A stretch of DNA of 64,000 nucleotides from NCBI RefSeq assembly GCF_024158035.1, contig NZ_JAMZEK010000003.1, positions 744,001-808,000 of the forward strand, read 5' to 3'. The notes under the pieces are model-generated. The model was not told the origin of the DNA and ran no database searches. It was given only the letters and a program-made list of their open reading frames with translations. Shown here one piece after another: positions 1 to 7,669 of this stretch. The DNA is from Dyella lutea. GTDB lineage: Bacteria > Pseudomonadota > Gammaproteobacteria > Xanthomonadales > Rhodanobacteraceae. The translations under genes were made by a program, and so were the position numbers. The number at the start of each line of letters is the position of its first letter. Position 1 is the stretch's first letter.

Positions 1-921
1 CGAGAACCAGTTGGCGACGTTCTGCTGCGTTGCCGCGCTGTAGTCGCAATCCGAGCCCGAGGGAGCCACCGAACAGTCGTCCTGCGACTTGCCCACGTAG
101 TGCTGGACGTAACCGCTACCGTCGTTGGTGGTGTAGGCGAACAGATAGGCGGTTTTCGTGCCGGTGGTCTTGCACTGCTGCGTGGTGCTGTCGTAAGTGC
201 CGCCTTGCGGACACGTGGGCGTGTCCGGGGTGTAGTACGTGTAAGCGGTCACGGCGTGCTCGCATTGCCCCCGGCCCGTGTTGTAGCTGTCGCCGCTGTT
301 GCAGATCGGATACCAGTTCCGGCCGTATTTCTTCCACGTGGCGTCGTAATACGTGTACGTCGTACCGCCAGCCGTCGCGCACTTTCCAGCATTCGTGCCG
401 CTGGTCACCAGGGTGTCGCCGGAGTGACAACCCAGGGTCGCGTCGTAGTAGCTCGGCACGGTGGCGGTGAACTGCTCGTAGTAGTCGTAGCTCCCGCTGT
501 ACTGCGTGACATCCACCTCGTGATTGGTGGACTGGTCCTTGAAGCCGTCGGCGAACGCATTGCCGATGCCCGGGGAATTGGGGTAGCTCCCGCCATCCGC
601 GGTCGGCGGCGGCGAATAGGTCACGCCGGGGTTGTAGTAGGTGCCGTTATTCCCGGGATAGCGCAGCACCATGTTGCTGGAATGGTCGATATAGCCCCAG
701 TCCGGCATGTAGTCCGAATCCATCGATCCGGAGTCGTCCAGCATCAGCACGATGTTCGGAGGCAGGGCCGCCTGCACGATCAGGGGTGCCTGATCGACCA
801 GCACCGTGGCGGCAGCGGCTTCCGGAGAGTGCACCGCGCCGACGAGCCATACCAGCGCGCTGGTGACCATCACCCGGCTGAAGAAGCTGTGCAGCCTGCT
901 CTTTGGGCGGAAAATATTCAT
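1..921 (-). CDS. pilY1: PilY1-type type IV pilus tip/assembly protein (N-terminal 307 residues, cut by window edge)
   Basis: The frame opens at the ATG ending at 921 and stays open to the left edge, so the 3' end of the gene lies outside. It begins with a signal-like stretch (basic start, hydrophobic core at about residues 17-30, alanine run near 35-38), then a von Willebrand A opening with a metal-site motif D62-x-S64-x-S66 inside DDSGSMDSD. After it comes a long Tyr/Gly/Thr/Cys-rich segment. PilY1 proteins cap type IV pili with the minor pilins and act in adhesion and pilus extension; their C-terminal calcium-binding propeller would be off-window. It lies 56 bp after pilX in the minor-pilin operon. 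The ribosome site is weak. Assignment rests on the motif plus operon position. Confidence 0.85.
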   Translation of the reverse strand, partial: MNIFRPKSRLHSFFSRVMVTSALVWLVGAVHSPEAAAATVLVDQAPLIVQAALPPNIVLMLDDSGSMDSDYMPDWGYIDHSSNMVLRYPGNNGTYYNPGVTYSPPPTADGGSYPNSPGIGNAFADGFKDQSTNHEVDVTQYSGSYDYYEQFTATVPSYYDATLGCHSGDTLVTSGTNAGKCATAGGTTYTYYDATWKKYGRNWYPICNSGDSYNTGRGQCEHAVTAYTYYTPDTPTCPQGGTYDSTTQQCKTTGTKTAYLFAYTTNDGSGYVQHYVGKSQDDCSVAPSGSDCDYSAATQQNVANWFS

Positions 922-977
922 GGCAATTCACTCTATCGGCGCCGCACCGCTGACCGGGCGGACATTCGGTGGAAGGA

Positions 978-1580
978 TCAATCCTGCTTGACGATCGCCT
1001 GCAGCGTCACGACAGCGCGGGATCCCGTCTGGCTGGGGTCGCCGCTGCGCGCGGTAATGCGGTAGTACTCGGCGGTGCTGGACAGGCCCTGGACGCCGAA
1101 CTGGGCCGCGTTGGCGGTCTGGTTGAAGCCGGTATCGGAACTCGGGTCGTACCAGCTGCCCATGTCCTCGATGATGTATTGCGGCTGCGCCAGGGACTGT
1201 CCGCTTTTCGTGAACTGTCCGGCGCCGGTGCCCGCTTCGACGGTGATGATCTTCACTCCGCTGTCGTCGAACGGATTCGCCGTGCACGCGACGCCACCGG
1301 CGCGGCAGTCACGCGCCACGTCACCGGGATTGTTCTGTATCCGTTGCTGGGCGGCACGAAGCGCGGCTTCGGCGCTCTGGAAGGCCACCTGGCGGTCGTA
1401 CTGATTGGCCGCCATCTTCTGCTGCATGATGGTTCCGCGCATCGCGGCCAGGCCCACCAGCGCGATCACCACGAGCAGCAGCAGGGCCACCACGAGCGCC
1501 ACGCCGCGTTCATGGCGGCGCGCTGGCCGCTGCCGGCGCAGAACGGCCTTGGGACGGGACATCAGTCGAGCATGCATCAT
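978..1580 (-). CDS. pilX: Minor pilin assembly protein PilX
   Basis: This 200-residue protein has the PilX N-terminus: a basic leader followed by ERGVALVVALLLL and a long hydrophobic helix (about residues 25-50), then MAANQYDRQVAFQSAEAAL, the usual helix-to-globular junction with the AE pair. PilX-family minor pilins are inserted in the inner membrane and prime or populate the pilus with PilV, PilW and PilY1. Two adjacent ATG codons (1580 and 1577) are possible starts. Its start lies one base after the pilW stop, so translation is probably coupled. Fourth gene of the fimT-pilV-pilW-pilX-pilY1 operon. Confidence 0.88.
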   Translation of the reverse strand: MMHARLMSRPKAVLRRQRPARRHERGVALVVALLLLVVIALVGLAAMRGTIMQQKMAANQYDRQVAFQSAEAALRAAQQRIQNNPGDVARDCRAGGVACTANPFDDSGVKIITVEAGTGAGQFTKSGQSLAQPQYIIEDMGSWYDPSSDTGFNQTANAAQFGVQGLSSTAEYYRITARSGDPSQTGSRAVVTLQAIVKQD

Positions 1581-1581
1581 G

Positions 1582-2613
1582 TCAGTGCACCCGGTTGCGC
1601 AGATTGGTGGTGGATGTGAGCGTCCGCTGCAGAGGCTTGGTGTTCGTGCCCGCGCGCTGGTCGGAGCTCAGCAGCGTCAGGGTGACGCGCACCGCATCGA
1701 CGCCCGGCCAGTTGGTCACGCCACTTGCATCGACGAAGGTCGAGCCGCCCTGGTGGTACTGGATCTGCAGGTTGCTGACGTTGCGGACCATTTCGTAGGC
1801 CGTCGGCGTCGGAACCCCCGCCTTGTTTTCCAGGGACACGCGATAGAGCGAACTGACGTTGTCGGCTCCGGTACCCACGAACCAGTCCGCGGGAGTGATC
1901 CGGGCGATCAGCGCGTTGCGCTTGAAGGTGTACGCATTGCCGGAGGACGAGCACACGGTCGGGAAGCCGAGTCCCTGCGAGCAGTTCCCCGGGTTGCCCG
2001 CCAGGCCATGGGTCAGCGTGGTACCGGACACGCCTGTGAGCTGCACGACCGTGGAGTGGTCCGGGTCGCAGACAACGACCACGTCGCCTTTGGCCAGATT
2101 GGTGCTGGTTTCGTTGATGGTGAAGCTACCGGCGGTCTCGGTGTCCACGTTCATGGTCACCCCGGAGTGTTCGACACCGATCAGCTGGATCGAATCGGTG
2201 TTGGCCGCATATTTCACCCCCGATGGGAGACCCGTGAGCGCCGGGTCCCCCGTTGTCACGGCACCTTCATAGCCATGCACCGAGTTGTTCCAGTCGGCCC
2301 ACCACACGGCCGTGCCACCACCACCCGGGGCACTCGTGAGCACGTTTGCGATGCGGGCGGTGTCCGGGGTGCTGTTGCAGCCGGTGAGCCCTGCGTCGCG
2401 GATATCCCTTGCCATCAGCTCGAACGCGACGCGGGCACTGTCCTGCACGTCGCCCAGTGCCGCGTTGGTCCGGTAGGTCTGCTGGTTGGCGAGAAACACG
2501 CTGACCACGCCACCGATGACGATCAGACCGAGCAGCATGGCGATCATCAGCTCCACCAGCGTGAAACCGTGCTGCAGGCCCCGCTGCCGGCGCATCGTTG
2601 AAAACTTGTTCAT
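1582..2613 (-). CDS. pilW: Minor pilin assembly protein PilW
   Basis: A 343-residue protein with a class-III prepilin signal: after a basic leader (MNKFSTMRRQRGLQHG) cleavage would fall before FTLVELMIAMLLGL, with the conserved Glu at mature position 5. A long globular domain follows, as in PilW minor pilins. The open frame extends further upstream, but ATG 2613 is chosen because the prepilin leader then has normal length and the ATG overlaps the pilV stop as ATGA, a translational-coupling arrangement. It acts in the inner-membrane initiation complex for type IV pilus assembly with PilV, PilX and PilY1. Confidence 0.9.
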   Translation of the reverse strand: MNKFSTMRRQRGLQHGFTLVELMIAMLLGLIVIGGVVSVFLANQQTYRTNAALGDVQDSARVAFELMARDIRDAGLTGCNSTPDTARIANVLTSAPGGGGTAVWWADWNNSVHGYEGAVTTGDPALTGLPSGVKYAANTDSIQLIGVEHSGVTMNVDTETAGSFTINETSTNLAKGDVVVVCDPDHSTVVQLTGVSGTTLTHGLAGNPGNCSQGLGFPTVCSSSGNAYTFKRNALIARITPADWFVGTGADNVSSLYRVSLENKAGVPTPTAYEMVRNVSNLQIQYHQGGSTFVDASGVTNWPGVDAVRVTLTLLSSDQRAGTNTKPLQRTLTSTTNLRNRVH

Positions 2614-3113
2614 AGCAGGGCCTTGGTGGACACGGTCTGCAGCTTGTCGCCGCCTTTGCCGGAGCGACTGTCGTCGAACGTGATAGCTACCGTGCAGTCG
2701 CCCGCCGTGGTGCACGTGATCGTGCCGCTGGTCGACCCGGAGGCGCCCAGGTCCTGGCCCAGCTGCTTGCACCACAGGCCGATCTGGGTCTGGGCGAACG
2801 TGCCGGTGGTTGTCGGGCAGTTGTCGGCTTTGACAACAGTGTTGTTGTAAGACATGACGTTGGCGGAGTCCGCGCGCATCGCATCGAGGATCGAATAACT
2901 CGAAATGGTCGCCATGCTGCGGGCCAGGGCGCTGTTGTTGGTCGACAACGACATCGCCTGCAGTGCTGCGATACCGAGAAACCCGATCGACAGGATGAGC
3001 ACCGCGATCAGCACCTCGATCAGACCGACGCCGGCCTGGCCGCGCCGACCCGCGCGCGCACGGTGACGGCGGCCTGTGGCGGCGGCCAGCTTGGGGCTTT
3101 CGTGGCGGCTCAC
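2610..3113 (-). CDS. pilV: Minor pilin PilV
   Basis: A 167-residue pilin-like protein. The basic leader (about 25 residues, many Arg) ends in a Gly-containing site before VGLIEVLIAVLILSIGFLGIAALQ, the PilV/PulI-type helix with Glu at position 5. The start is taken as the GTG ending at 3113, because it overlaps the fimT stop as GTGA and gives a normal leader; the frame continues upstream but would run inside fimT. Its own stop overlaps pilW as ATGA. The C-terminal domain holds a CTTAGDC cysteine pair that may form a disulphide. Second gene of the operon. Confidence 0.88.
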   Translation of the reverse strand: MSRHESPKLAAATGRRHRARAGRRGQAGVGLIEVLIAVLILSIGFLGIAALQAMSLSTNNSALARSMATISSYSILDAMRADSANVMSYNNTVVKADNCPTTTGTFAQTQIGLWCKQLGQDLGASGSTSGTITCTTAGDCTVAITFDDSRSGKGGDKLQTVSTKALL

Positions 3114-3715
3114 GGACAGTCTCCCGTTTGCTTCTGGGTCTGGATGGAATACCCGGCGGTGATGGTCACCACGCGATGGTTGTCGCTGCTCAGGTCGCTG
3201 GTGCAGATATCCGCGATCGTGACCTGCGCCGGCGTGGTGGAGCCCACCACGGTCGCGAGCCCCTCCCCGTTGAATTGCAGTGCGGCCATGCCGCCGTTGA
3301 GCTTCAGCGGCGAGGTCACATTGAGCGATGCCGCACGGACCAGCACTGCACTGCTGCCGTTCAGCGCATAGACGGCACCCGCCTGCGTGCCGCACGCCGA
3401 CCCGAGAGTGCTGGACGAGTTGGACGAGGCGGAGTCGCTGCACAACTGGGTACGCGCATTCAGCTTGATCGCCTCCAGCCGCGCGGTATTGAACGCCGCG
3501 ATCACATCATTGGAAGCCGTGCTGAGACGGGACGAAAGCGTGATGGTGTGGAAGCTGGGTACGGCGATCGCGAGCAGAATCGCCGCCACGGCCACGGTGA
3601 TCATGAGCTCGACCATCGTGAAGCCATGCATCATGCATGGCGACTCCCGCCGCCCTCTCCCGCCACGGGAACCCAGGCCGGCAGGCTGCCGGACCGAACC
3701 AGAAGAAAAACGCAT
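3110..3715 (-). CDS. fimT: Minor pseudopilin FimT/GspH family
   Basis: A 201-residue minor pilin. The prepilin cleavage site falls before FTMVELMITVAVAAILLAIAV (Gly just before Phe; Glu at mature position 5). The ATG at 3715 is preferred: a GGTGGGGG ribosome site lies 4 bp ahead, giving a 31-residue basic leader. An internal MM pair at 3634 would leave a 4-residue leader and has no ribosome site. FimT proteins prime pilus assembly and in Xanthomonadales have been linked to DNA binding during uptake. First gene of the fimT-pilV-pilW-pilX-pilY1 operon; a GC-rich hairpin at 3721-3740 pairs with the ribosome site. Confidence 0.85.
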   Translation of the reverse strand: MRFSSGSVRQPAGLGSRGGRGRRESPCMMHGFTMVELMITVAVAAILLAIAVPSFHTITLSSRLSTASNDVIAAFNTARLEAIKLNARTQLCSDSASSNSSSTLGSACGTQAGAVYALNGSSAVLVRAASLNVTSPLKLNGGMAALQFNGEGLATVVGSTTPAQVTIADICTSDLSSDNHRVVTITAGYSIQTQKQTGDCP

Positions 3716-3720
3716 ATATC

Positions 3721-3740
3721 CCCCACCCTGATGCGTGGGG
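3721..3740 (-). promoter_or_regulatory. Hairpin masking the fimT ribosome binding site
   Basis: Read on the minus strand, CCCCAC (3740-3735), an 8-base loop, then GTGGGG (3726-3721) form a six-pair GC stem whose 3' arm is the fimT ribosome site, 5 bases before the ATG. This could limit translation of the whole coupled operon. The pairing is seen directly; the regulatory role is inference. Confidence 0.45.
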
Positions 3741-3798
3741 CGAAGATATCGTGTGCGGGGTGGCCCCTGCCGCCAACTGCCCGACAAACGGCAGCAAA

Positions 3799-5847
3799 TT
3801 ACCGACGAGCGGGCTGCATCCTGGTCGAAATGTGAACTGCATCGCCCCCGACGATGGTCATCGGGACCTCCCCCGGCCCGGTGACCTCGACCCGGTTCCG
3901 CCCGGATGATTTCGCCCGGTAGAGAGCCTCGTCCGCTCGCACGATCAGTTCCGCAAGCTCCCGATCGCCTTCCCGTCGGGTGGTCACCCCCAGGCTGATC
4001 GATGTACCCGAGGCTGCCGGCACGACGTCGCCGAGATCGAGCATGCGGACGCATTCGCGCAAGCGCTCGGCCACCTCCCTTGCCGCATGGGCATCGGTAT
4101 TCGGCAACAACACCACGAACTCCTCCCCTCCCACGCGACCGATCTGGTCACCATGGCGCAGCATGCTCCTGCAGGAATCGACGATCCGCTGAAGCACGAC
4201 ATCCCCCGCCTGGTGGCCGCAGGCATCGTTGACCTGCTTGAAGTGGTCCACGTCCAGCACCACTACAGCCATCGGCTCGTCGCGCCTGATCGCCTCGTCG
4301 AGCATCGGCTGCCCCAGATCCTCGATGCGGCGGCGATTGGCGATTCCGGTCAGCGGGTCGGTCATCGCCATCCGGTGCAGGCTGCGCGCGGCGCGAACCT
4401 GCCGCCGCCCCTGCCAGAGCAGCAGCGCGATCAGCAGACCGCCCAGGACGAGCGCCGCCCACTGCCAGCGCCGGACCTTCTCGAGCGAAGCCAGTTGCGC
4501 CTCCTTGAGCTGGCGGTCGGCTGCCAGCCTCCGGTTTTCCTGCTCGCGTCGCGCCGTATCGAACTGGTAGCTCATCAGCGTCGTCGTGTAGGACCTCGCC
4601 TTGCGATCGAGCGCCTGGTGGACCTTGATCATTTGCTTGAGATCGGCGAGCGCCTGGGCGGTTTTCCCCAGGGCCTCGTAGCTGCGCGAGCGCTGCTGCA
4701 GAAGGTCGGCGTAGTAGCGAAGGTTCCCGCTCTTGCGCAGGAACGCCTCCGACCGGTCGAAATCGGCGATGGCCTGCACGTGCTGACCCAGGCCGGCATG
4801 CGCCTCGCCCTCCTGCAGCGCGATCATGTCGCCATTGGAGCGATCGCCGGTAACCTTCAGGCCGGCCTCCGCCTTGCTCAACTCGACCAGCGCCTCGGCA
4901 TGGTTTCCGGCCAGGTTGTCGACCTGGGCCAGTCCGAGATGCGCCGACGCCTGCGCCGCGGTGTTGCCCACCAATACCCCGATCTGCAGGGCTTGGTCGA
5001 AATGCCCGCGCGCGGCAGGCAGTGCCCCAGGGCCGGACTCCACGCCGAGAAAGCCCAGTTCCATGTGGGCAGCCATCTGCTGGAGAAGGTCCTTGCGCTG
5101 GACGCCGAACTTCATCAGGCGCTCCAGGTAGTCCCTTGCCTCCTTGCGTTCACCCAGCCGCCGGTAGGCGACCGCGATATTGAACAGGTTCTGCTCGCTC
5201 TCCAGCGGCTCGCCGGCACTGTCATAGAACTTCTGCGCATCGAGGAAATCCACCAGCGCCAGTGCATGCTCACCGAGCAGGGACTGTACCGAGCCGCGCC
5301 AGGTCAAGCCATCGGCGACCAGTCGATTGTTTTCCTCGGCGCGGGCAATCTCGATGCCGGCGTTGTAGTCCGACAGCGCATCCCGCGGCGTGGTCAGTGA
5401 CTCCTGATTGGCCCCGCGGCAAAAATGAAAATTGACCTCGGCGTCCGCGTATCCGACACGGCGGGCATCCTCCAGGCCCTGCTCGGCGTAGGCCTTGCCG
5501 CCCGAAGGGTCGTCGGCGATACCCATGATGCAGTACATGTAGCGATAGCGCAGCTCGCGCCGTACGTCACCGGGTGGGACCTCGCTCTTGAGCTTTTCCA
5601 GGTCACGCAGGGCGTCGGCATGCGTGGTGATCACTACTTCGCCGCGCTCGAGCTGGTCGGCGTAGCGGTCGAAGACCCTTGCTTTCCCGCCCGGATCGAT
5701 GTCCTGCGCCGTCGCGGCGGCACAGACCAACAGCGACATCACGAGGATGCCCCTGAACCTTTGCCGGATGGAGGAGGCTGAAAGCAAGACGGATGCTCGG
5801 CTGCGGCCACTCCGTTGGCATTGGAAAGCGATGTTCGTGTGCACCAT
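3799..5847 (-). CDS. Membrane diguanylate cyclase with periplasmic TPR domain (GGDEF)
   Basis: A 682-residue protein: an N-terminal hydrophobic/signal stretch (about 33-48, ending AAATAQ), about 400 residues of tetratricopeptide-like helices, a short coiled-coil-like basic segment, one membrane helix (WAALVLGGLLIALLLW, about 460-480), then a GGDEF domain. The active site is GGEEF (about 573-577) and the product-inhibition site RxxD is present as RHGD just upstream. It should make cyclic di-GMP in the cytoplasm in response to a periplasmic cue. It lies upstream of and co-directional with the minor-pilin operon, 83 bp away. The ATG at 5847 precedes a long basic leader, so the true start may be further in. 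Confidence 0.88.
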   Translation of the reverse strand: MVHTNIAFQCQRSGRSRASVLLSASSIRQRFRGILVMSLLVCAAATAQDIDPGGKARVFDRYADQLERGEVVITTHADALRDLEKLKSEVPPGDVRRELRYRYMYCIMGIADDPSGGKAYAEQGLEDARRVGYADAEVNFHFCRGANQESLTTPRDALSDYNAGIEIARAEENNRLVADGLTWRGSVQSLLGEHALALVDFLDAQKFYDSAGEPLESEQNLFNIAVAYRRLGERKEARDYLERLMKFGVQRKDLLQQMAAHMELGFLGVESGPGALPAARGHFDQALQIGVLVGNTAAQASAHLGLAQVDNLAGNHAEALVELSKAEAGLKVTGDRSNGDMIALQEGEAHAGLGQHVQAIADFDRSEAFLRKSGNLRYYADLLQQRSRSYEALGKTAQALADLKQMIKVHQALDRKARSYTTTLMSYQFDTARREQENRRLAADRQLKEAQLASLEKVRRWQWAALVLGGLLIALLLWQGRRQVRAARSLHRMAMTDPLTGIANRRRIEDLGQPMLDEAIRRDEPMAVVVLDVDHFKQVNDACGHQAGDVVLQRIVDSCRSMLRHGDQIGRVGGEEFVVLLPNTDAHAAREVAERLRECVRMLDLGDVVPAASGTSISLGVTTRREGDRELAELIVRADEALYRAKSSGRNRVEVTGPGEVPMTIVGGDAVHISTRMQPARR

Positions 5848-5899
5848 AACGGCCCCGGACCGGACAACTTGAACACGTTTGCCCCAGACGGCGGGCCGC

Positions 5900-5928
5900 T
5901 TGCGCCCCCTCCGCCCTCCCCGTAAACT
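5900..5928 (+). promoter_or_regulatory. Putative sigma-70 promoter of tRNA-Thr
   Basis: TTGCGC at 5900-5905 and TAAACT at 5923-5928 are separated by 17 bases, and the tRNA begins 12 bases after the -10. Fits a housekeeping promoter; both hexamers are imperfect. Confidence 0.5.
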
Positions 5929-5940
5929 TCGCGGCTCACC

Positions 5941-6016
5941 GCCGGAATAGCTCAGTTGGTAGAGCGGCGCATTCGTAATGCGTAGGTCGTAGGTTCGATT
6001 CCTATTTCCGGCACCA
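5941..6016 (+). tRNA. tRNA-Thr (anticodon CGT)
   Basis: A 76-base cloverleaf: acceptor GCCGGAA pairs with TTCCGGC, the D-arm contains AGCTCAGTTGGTAGAGC, the anticodon loop is TTCGTAA (CGT, Thr), the T-arm contains GGTTCGATTCC, and CCA is encoded at 6014-6016. It is followed at once by a strong terminator. Confidence 0.97.
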
Positions 6017-6023
6017 TATACAG

Positions 6024-6055
6024 CGAAAAGGCCCGCAGCAATGCGGGCCTTTTCG
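6024..6055 (+). terminator. Rho-independent terminator after tRNA-Thr
   Basis: CGAAAAGGCCCGCA and TGCGGGCCTTTTCG form a long perfect stem with a tiny loop, followed by TTTTC. Because both flanks are A/T-rich it can also stop ispH transcripts from the other strand, which end at 6079. Confidence 0.88.
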
Positions 6056-6078
6056 TTTTCCGGATGGGCAGCGGCGGG

Positions 6079-7035
6079 TCAGGCCGCGGCCGACCCGTCG
6101 GCCAGCCGCAGTTCCTTGGGCAGGGCGAAGGTGATGTTTTCCGGCTCGCCATCCAGCTCGCGCACGCTGCCGGCACCCCATGACTGCAGCCGGGCGATGA
6201 CCTCCTTCACCAGCTTGTCCGGGGCCGAGGCGCCTGCAGTCACGCCGATGCTAGTCACGCCATCAAGCCACTCGCGGGCAATGTGCTCGGCACCGTCGAT
6301 CAGATGGGCCGGCACGCCCTGCTTCTCGGCCAGTTCGCGCAGGCGGTTCGAGTTTGAGCTGTTGACGGAGCCGACCACCAGCACCAGGTCGACCGACTCG
6401 GCCAGCCGGCGCACGGCGTCCTGGCGATTCTGGGTGGCGTAGCAGATGTCGTCCTTGCGCGGCCCCTCGATGTCAGGGAAGGCGGCGCGCAGGGCCTCGA
6501 TGATCGCCTTGGTGTCGTCCACCGACAGCGTGGTCTGGGTGACGTAGGACAGCTCGTGGGGGAACTTCGGCGCCAGTTCGGCCACCTGCTCCACCGATTC
6601 GACCAGCAGGATCTCGCCGGTGTTGGCTGGATTCCACTGTCCCATCGTGCCCTCGACTTCCGGATGGCCGGCATGGCCGATCAGGATCACGCTGCGGCCT
6701 ATGCGACCGAGCCGGGCGACCTCCATGTGGACTTTGGTGACCAGCGGGCAGGTGGCGTCGAACACCTTCAGCCCGCGCTGCTCCGCTTCGCCGCGCACGG
6801 CCTGCGATACGCCATGGGCGCTGAAGATCACCGTGGCGCCGTCCGGCACCTCAGCCAGCTCCTCGACGAACACCGCACCGTCGGCGCGCAGCTTGTCCAC
6901 CACGTAGCGGTTGTGCACCACCTCATGCCGTACGTAGATCGGCGCACCATAGGACTCCAGCGCGCGCTCGACGATGGCGATGGCGCGGTCGACGCCAGCG
7001 CAGAAGCCGCGGGGGTTGGCGAGAAGAATGTCCAC
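6079..7035 (-). CDS. ispH: 4-hydroxy-3-methylbut-2-enyl diphosphate reductase IspH
   Basis: A 318-residue enzyme of the last MEP-pathway step, making IPP and DMAPP from HMBPP with a [4Fe-4S] cluster. The three cluster cysteines are visible in [13 protein letters not shown] (start), [11 protein letters not shown] (about 97) and [12 protein letters not shown] (about 196), with the substrate motif [10 protein letters not shown]. Length matches the family. It is the last gene of murJ-ribF-ileS-lspA-ispH, 59 bp after lspA, and converges with tRNA-Thr over a shared terminator. The fkpB gene found between lspA and ispH in Escherichia coli is absent here. Confidence 0.97.
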   Translation of the reverse strand: MDILLANPRGFCAGVDRAIAIVERALESYGAPIYVRHEVVHNRYVVDKLRADGAVFVEELAEVPDGATVIFSAHGVSQAVRGEAEQRGLKVFDATCPLVTKVHMEVARLGRIGRSVILIGHAGHPEVEGTMGQWNPANTGEILLVESVEQVAELAPKFPHELSYVTQTTLSVDDTKAIIEALRAAFPDIEGPRKDDICYATQNRQDAVRRLAESVDLVLVVGSVNSSNSNRLRELAEKQGVPAHLIDGAEHIAREWLDGVTSIGVTAGASAPDKLVKEVIARLQSWGAGSVRELDGEPENITFALPKELRLADGSAAA

Positions 7036-7094
7036 AGACGACCCGGCAGATCAGGGGAGGCCGCAATTATCGCATGCCCTGACCCATGGCCGGA

Positions 7095-7589
7095 TCACCC
7101 GGCCTTGCGCCCATCCGCGAACAGTCCGAACACGACCAGCAATACCGCCCCCACGGTGATGCCGCAGTCGGCCACGTTGAACACCGGATAGCTCCACTGG
7201 TGCCAGTAGACCTGGATGAAGTCGGTCACCACCGCCGCGTGCAGGCGATCGATCATGTTGCCGACCGCGCCACCGATCACCAGCGCCAGCGGCAGCGCGG
7301 TACGCCAGTCGCGCCGCGGCGTACGCGCCAACCACACCACCAGCACGCCGCTGATCGCCACCGCCAGGGCGACGAAGAACCACCGCTGCCAGCCGGCGCT
7401 GCTGGCGAGGAAACTGAACGCTGCACCGGGATTGAAGGCCAGCGTCCAGTTGAGCAGCCCCGGGATCACCGGGTGCGGCGTGCCGGCCGGTGCCAGCGCA
7501 TGCTGCGCCCACACCTTGGTCAGCTGGTCGATCAACACCACGACCGCCGACAGCAGCAGCCAGGAAAGCGCACGGGGTTTCGAAGACAT
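7095..7589 (-). CDS. lspA: Lipoprotein signal peptidase (signal peptidase II)
   Basis: A 164-residue inner-membrane aspartic protease that cleaves prolipoproteins after lipid modification. It has four hydrophobic segments and the two conserved catalytic blocks: GNMIDRL (about residue 115, first Asp) and FNVADCGI (about 140, second Asp), plus the early VVLIDQLTK block and FNPGAAFSFLA. Length is normal. It follows ileS after 80 bp, the standard ileS-lspA neighbourhood. Confidence 0.97.
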   Translation of the reverse strand: MSSKPRALSWLLLSAVVVLIDQLTKVWAQHALAPAGTPHPVIPGLLNWTLAFNPGAAFSFLASSAGWQRWFFVALAVAISGVLVVWLARTPRRDWRTALPLALVIGGAVGNMIDRLHAAVVTDFIQVYWHQWSYPVFNVADCGITVGAVLLVVFGLFADGRKAG

Positions 7590-7669
7590 CTATTGACTCG
7601 CAGGTGGAGCCGGCCACGCCGGCGTCGCAAGGCGACATCCCGCGCCAAGGCGGGCGCGGGATGCCGGTG

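Noticed and set aside
3716..3840. Possible c-di-GMP riboswitch before the pilin operon
   Set aside because: The GEMM consensus segments are not present; only the ribosome-site hairpin is supportable.
7634..7662. Hairpin CATCCCGCGCC/CGCGGGATG between ileS and lspA as a terminator
   Set aside because: No T-run, and lspA is normally cotranscribed with ileS, so I do not call a stop here.
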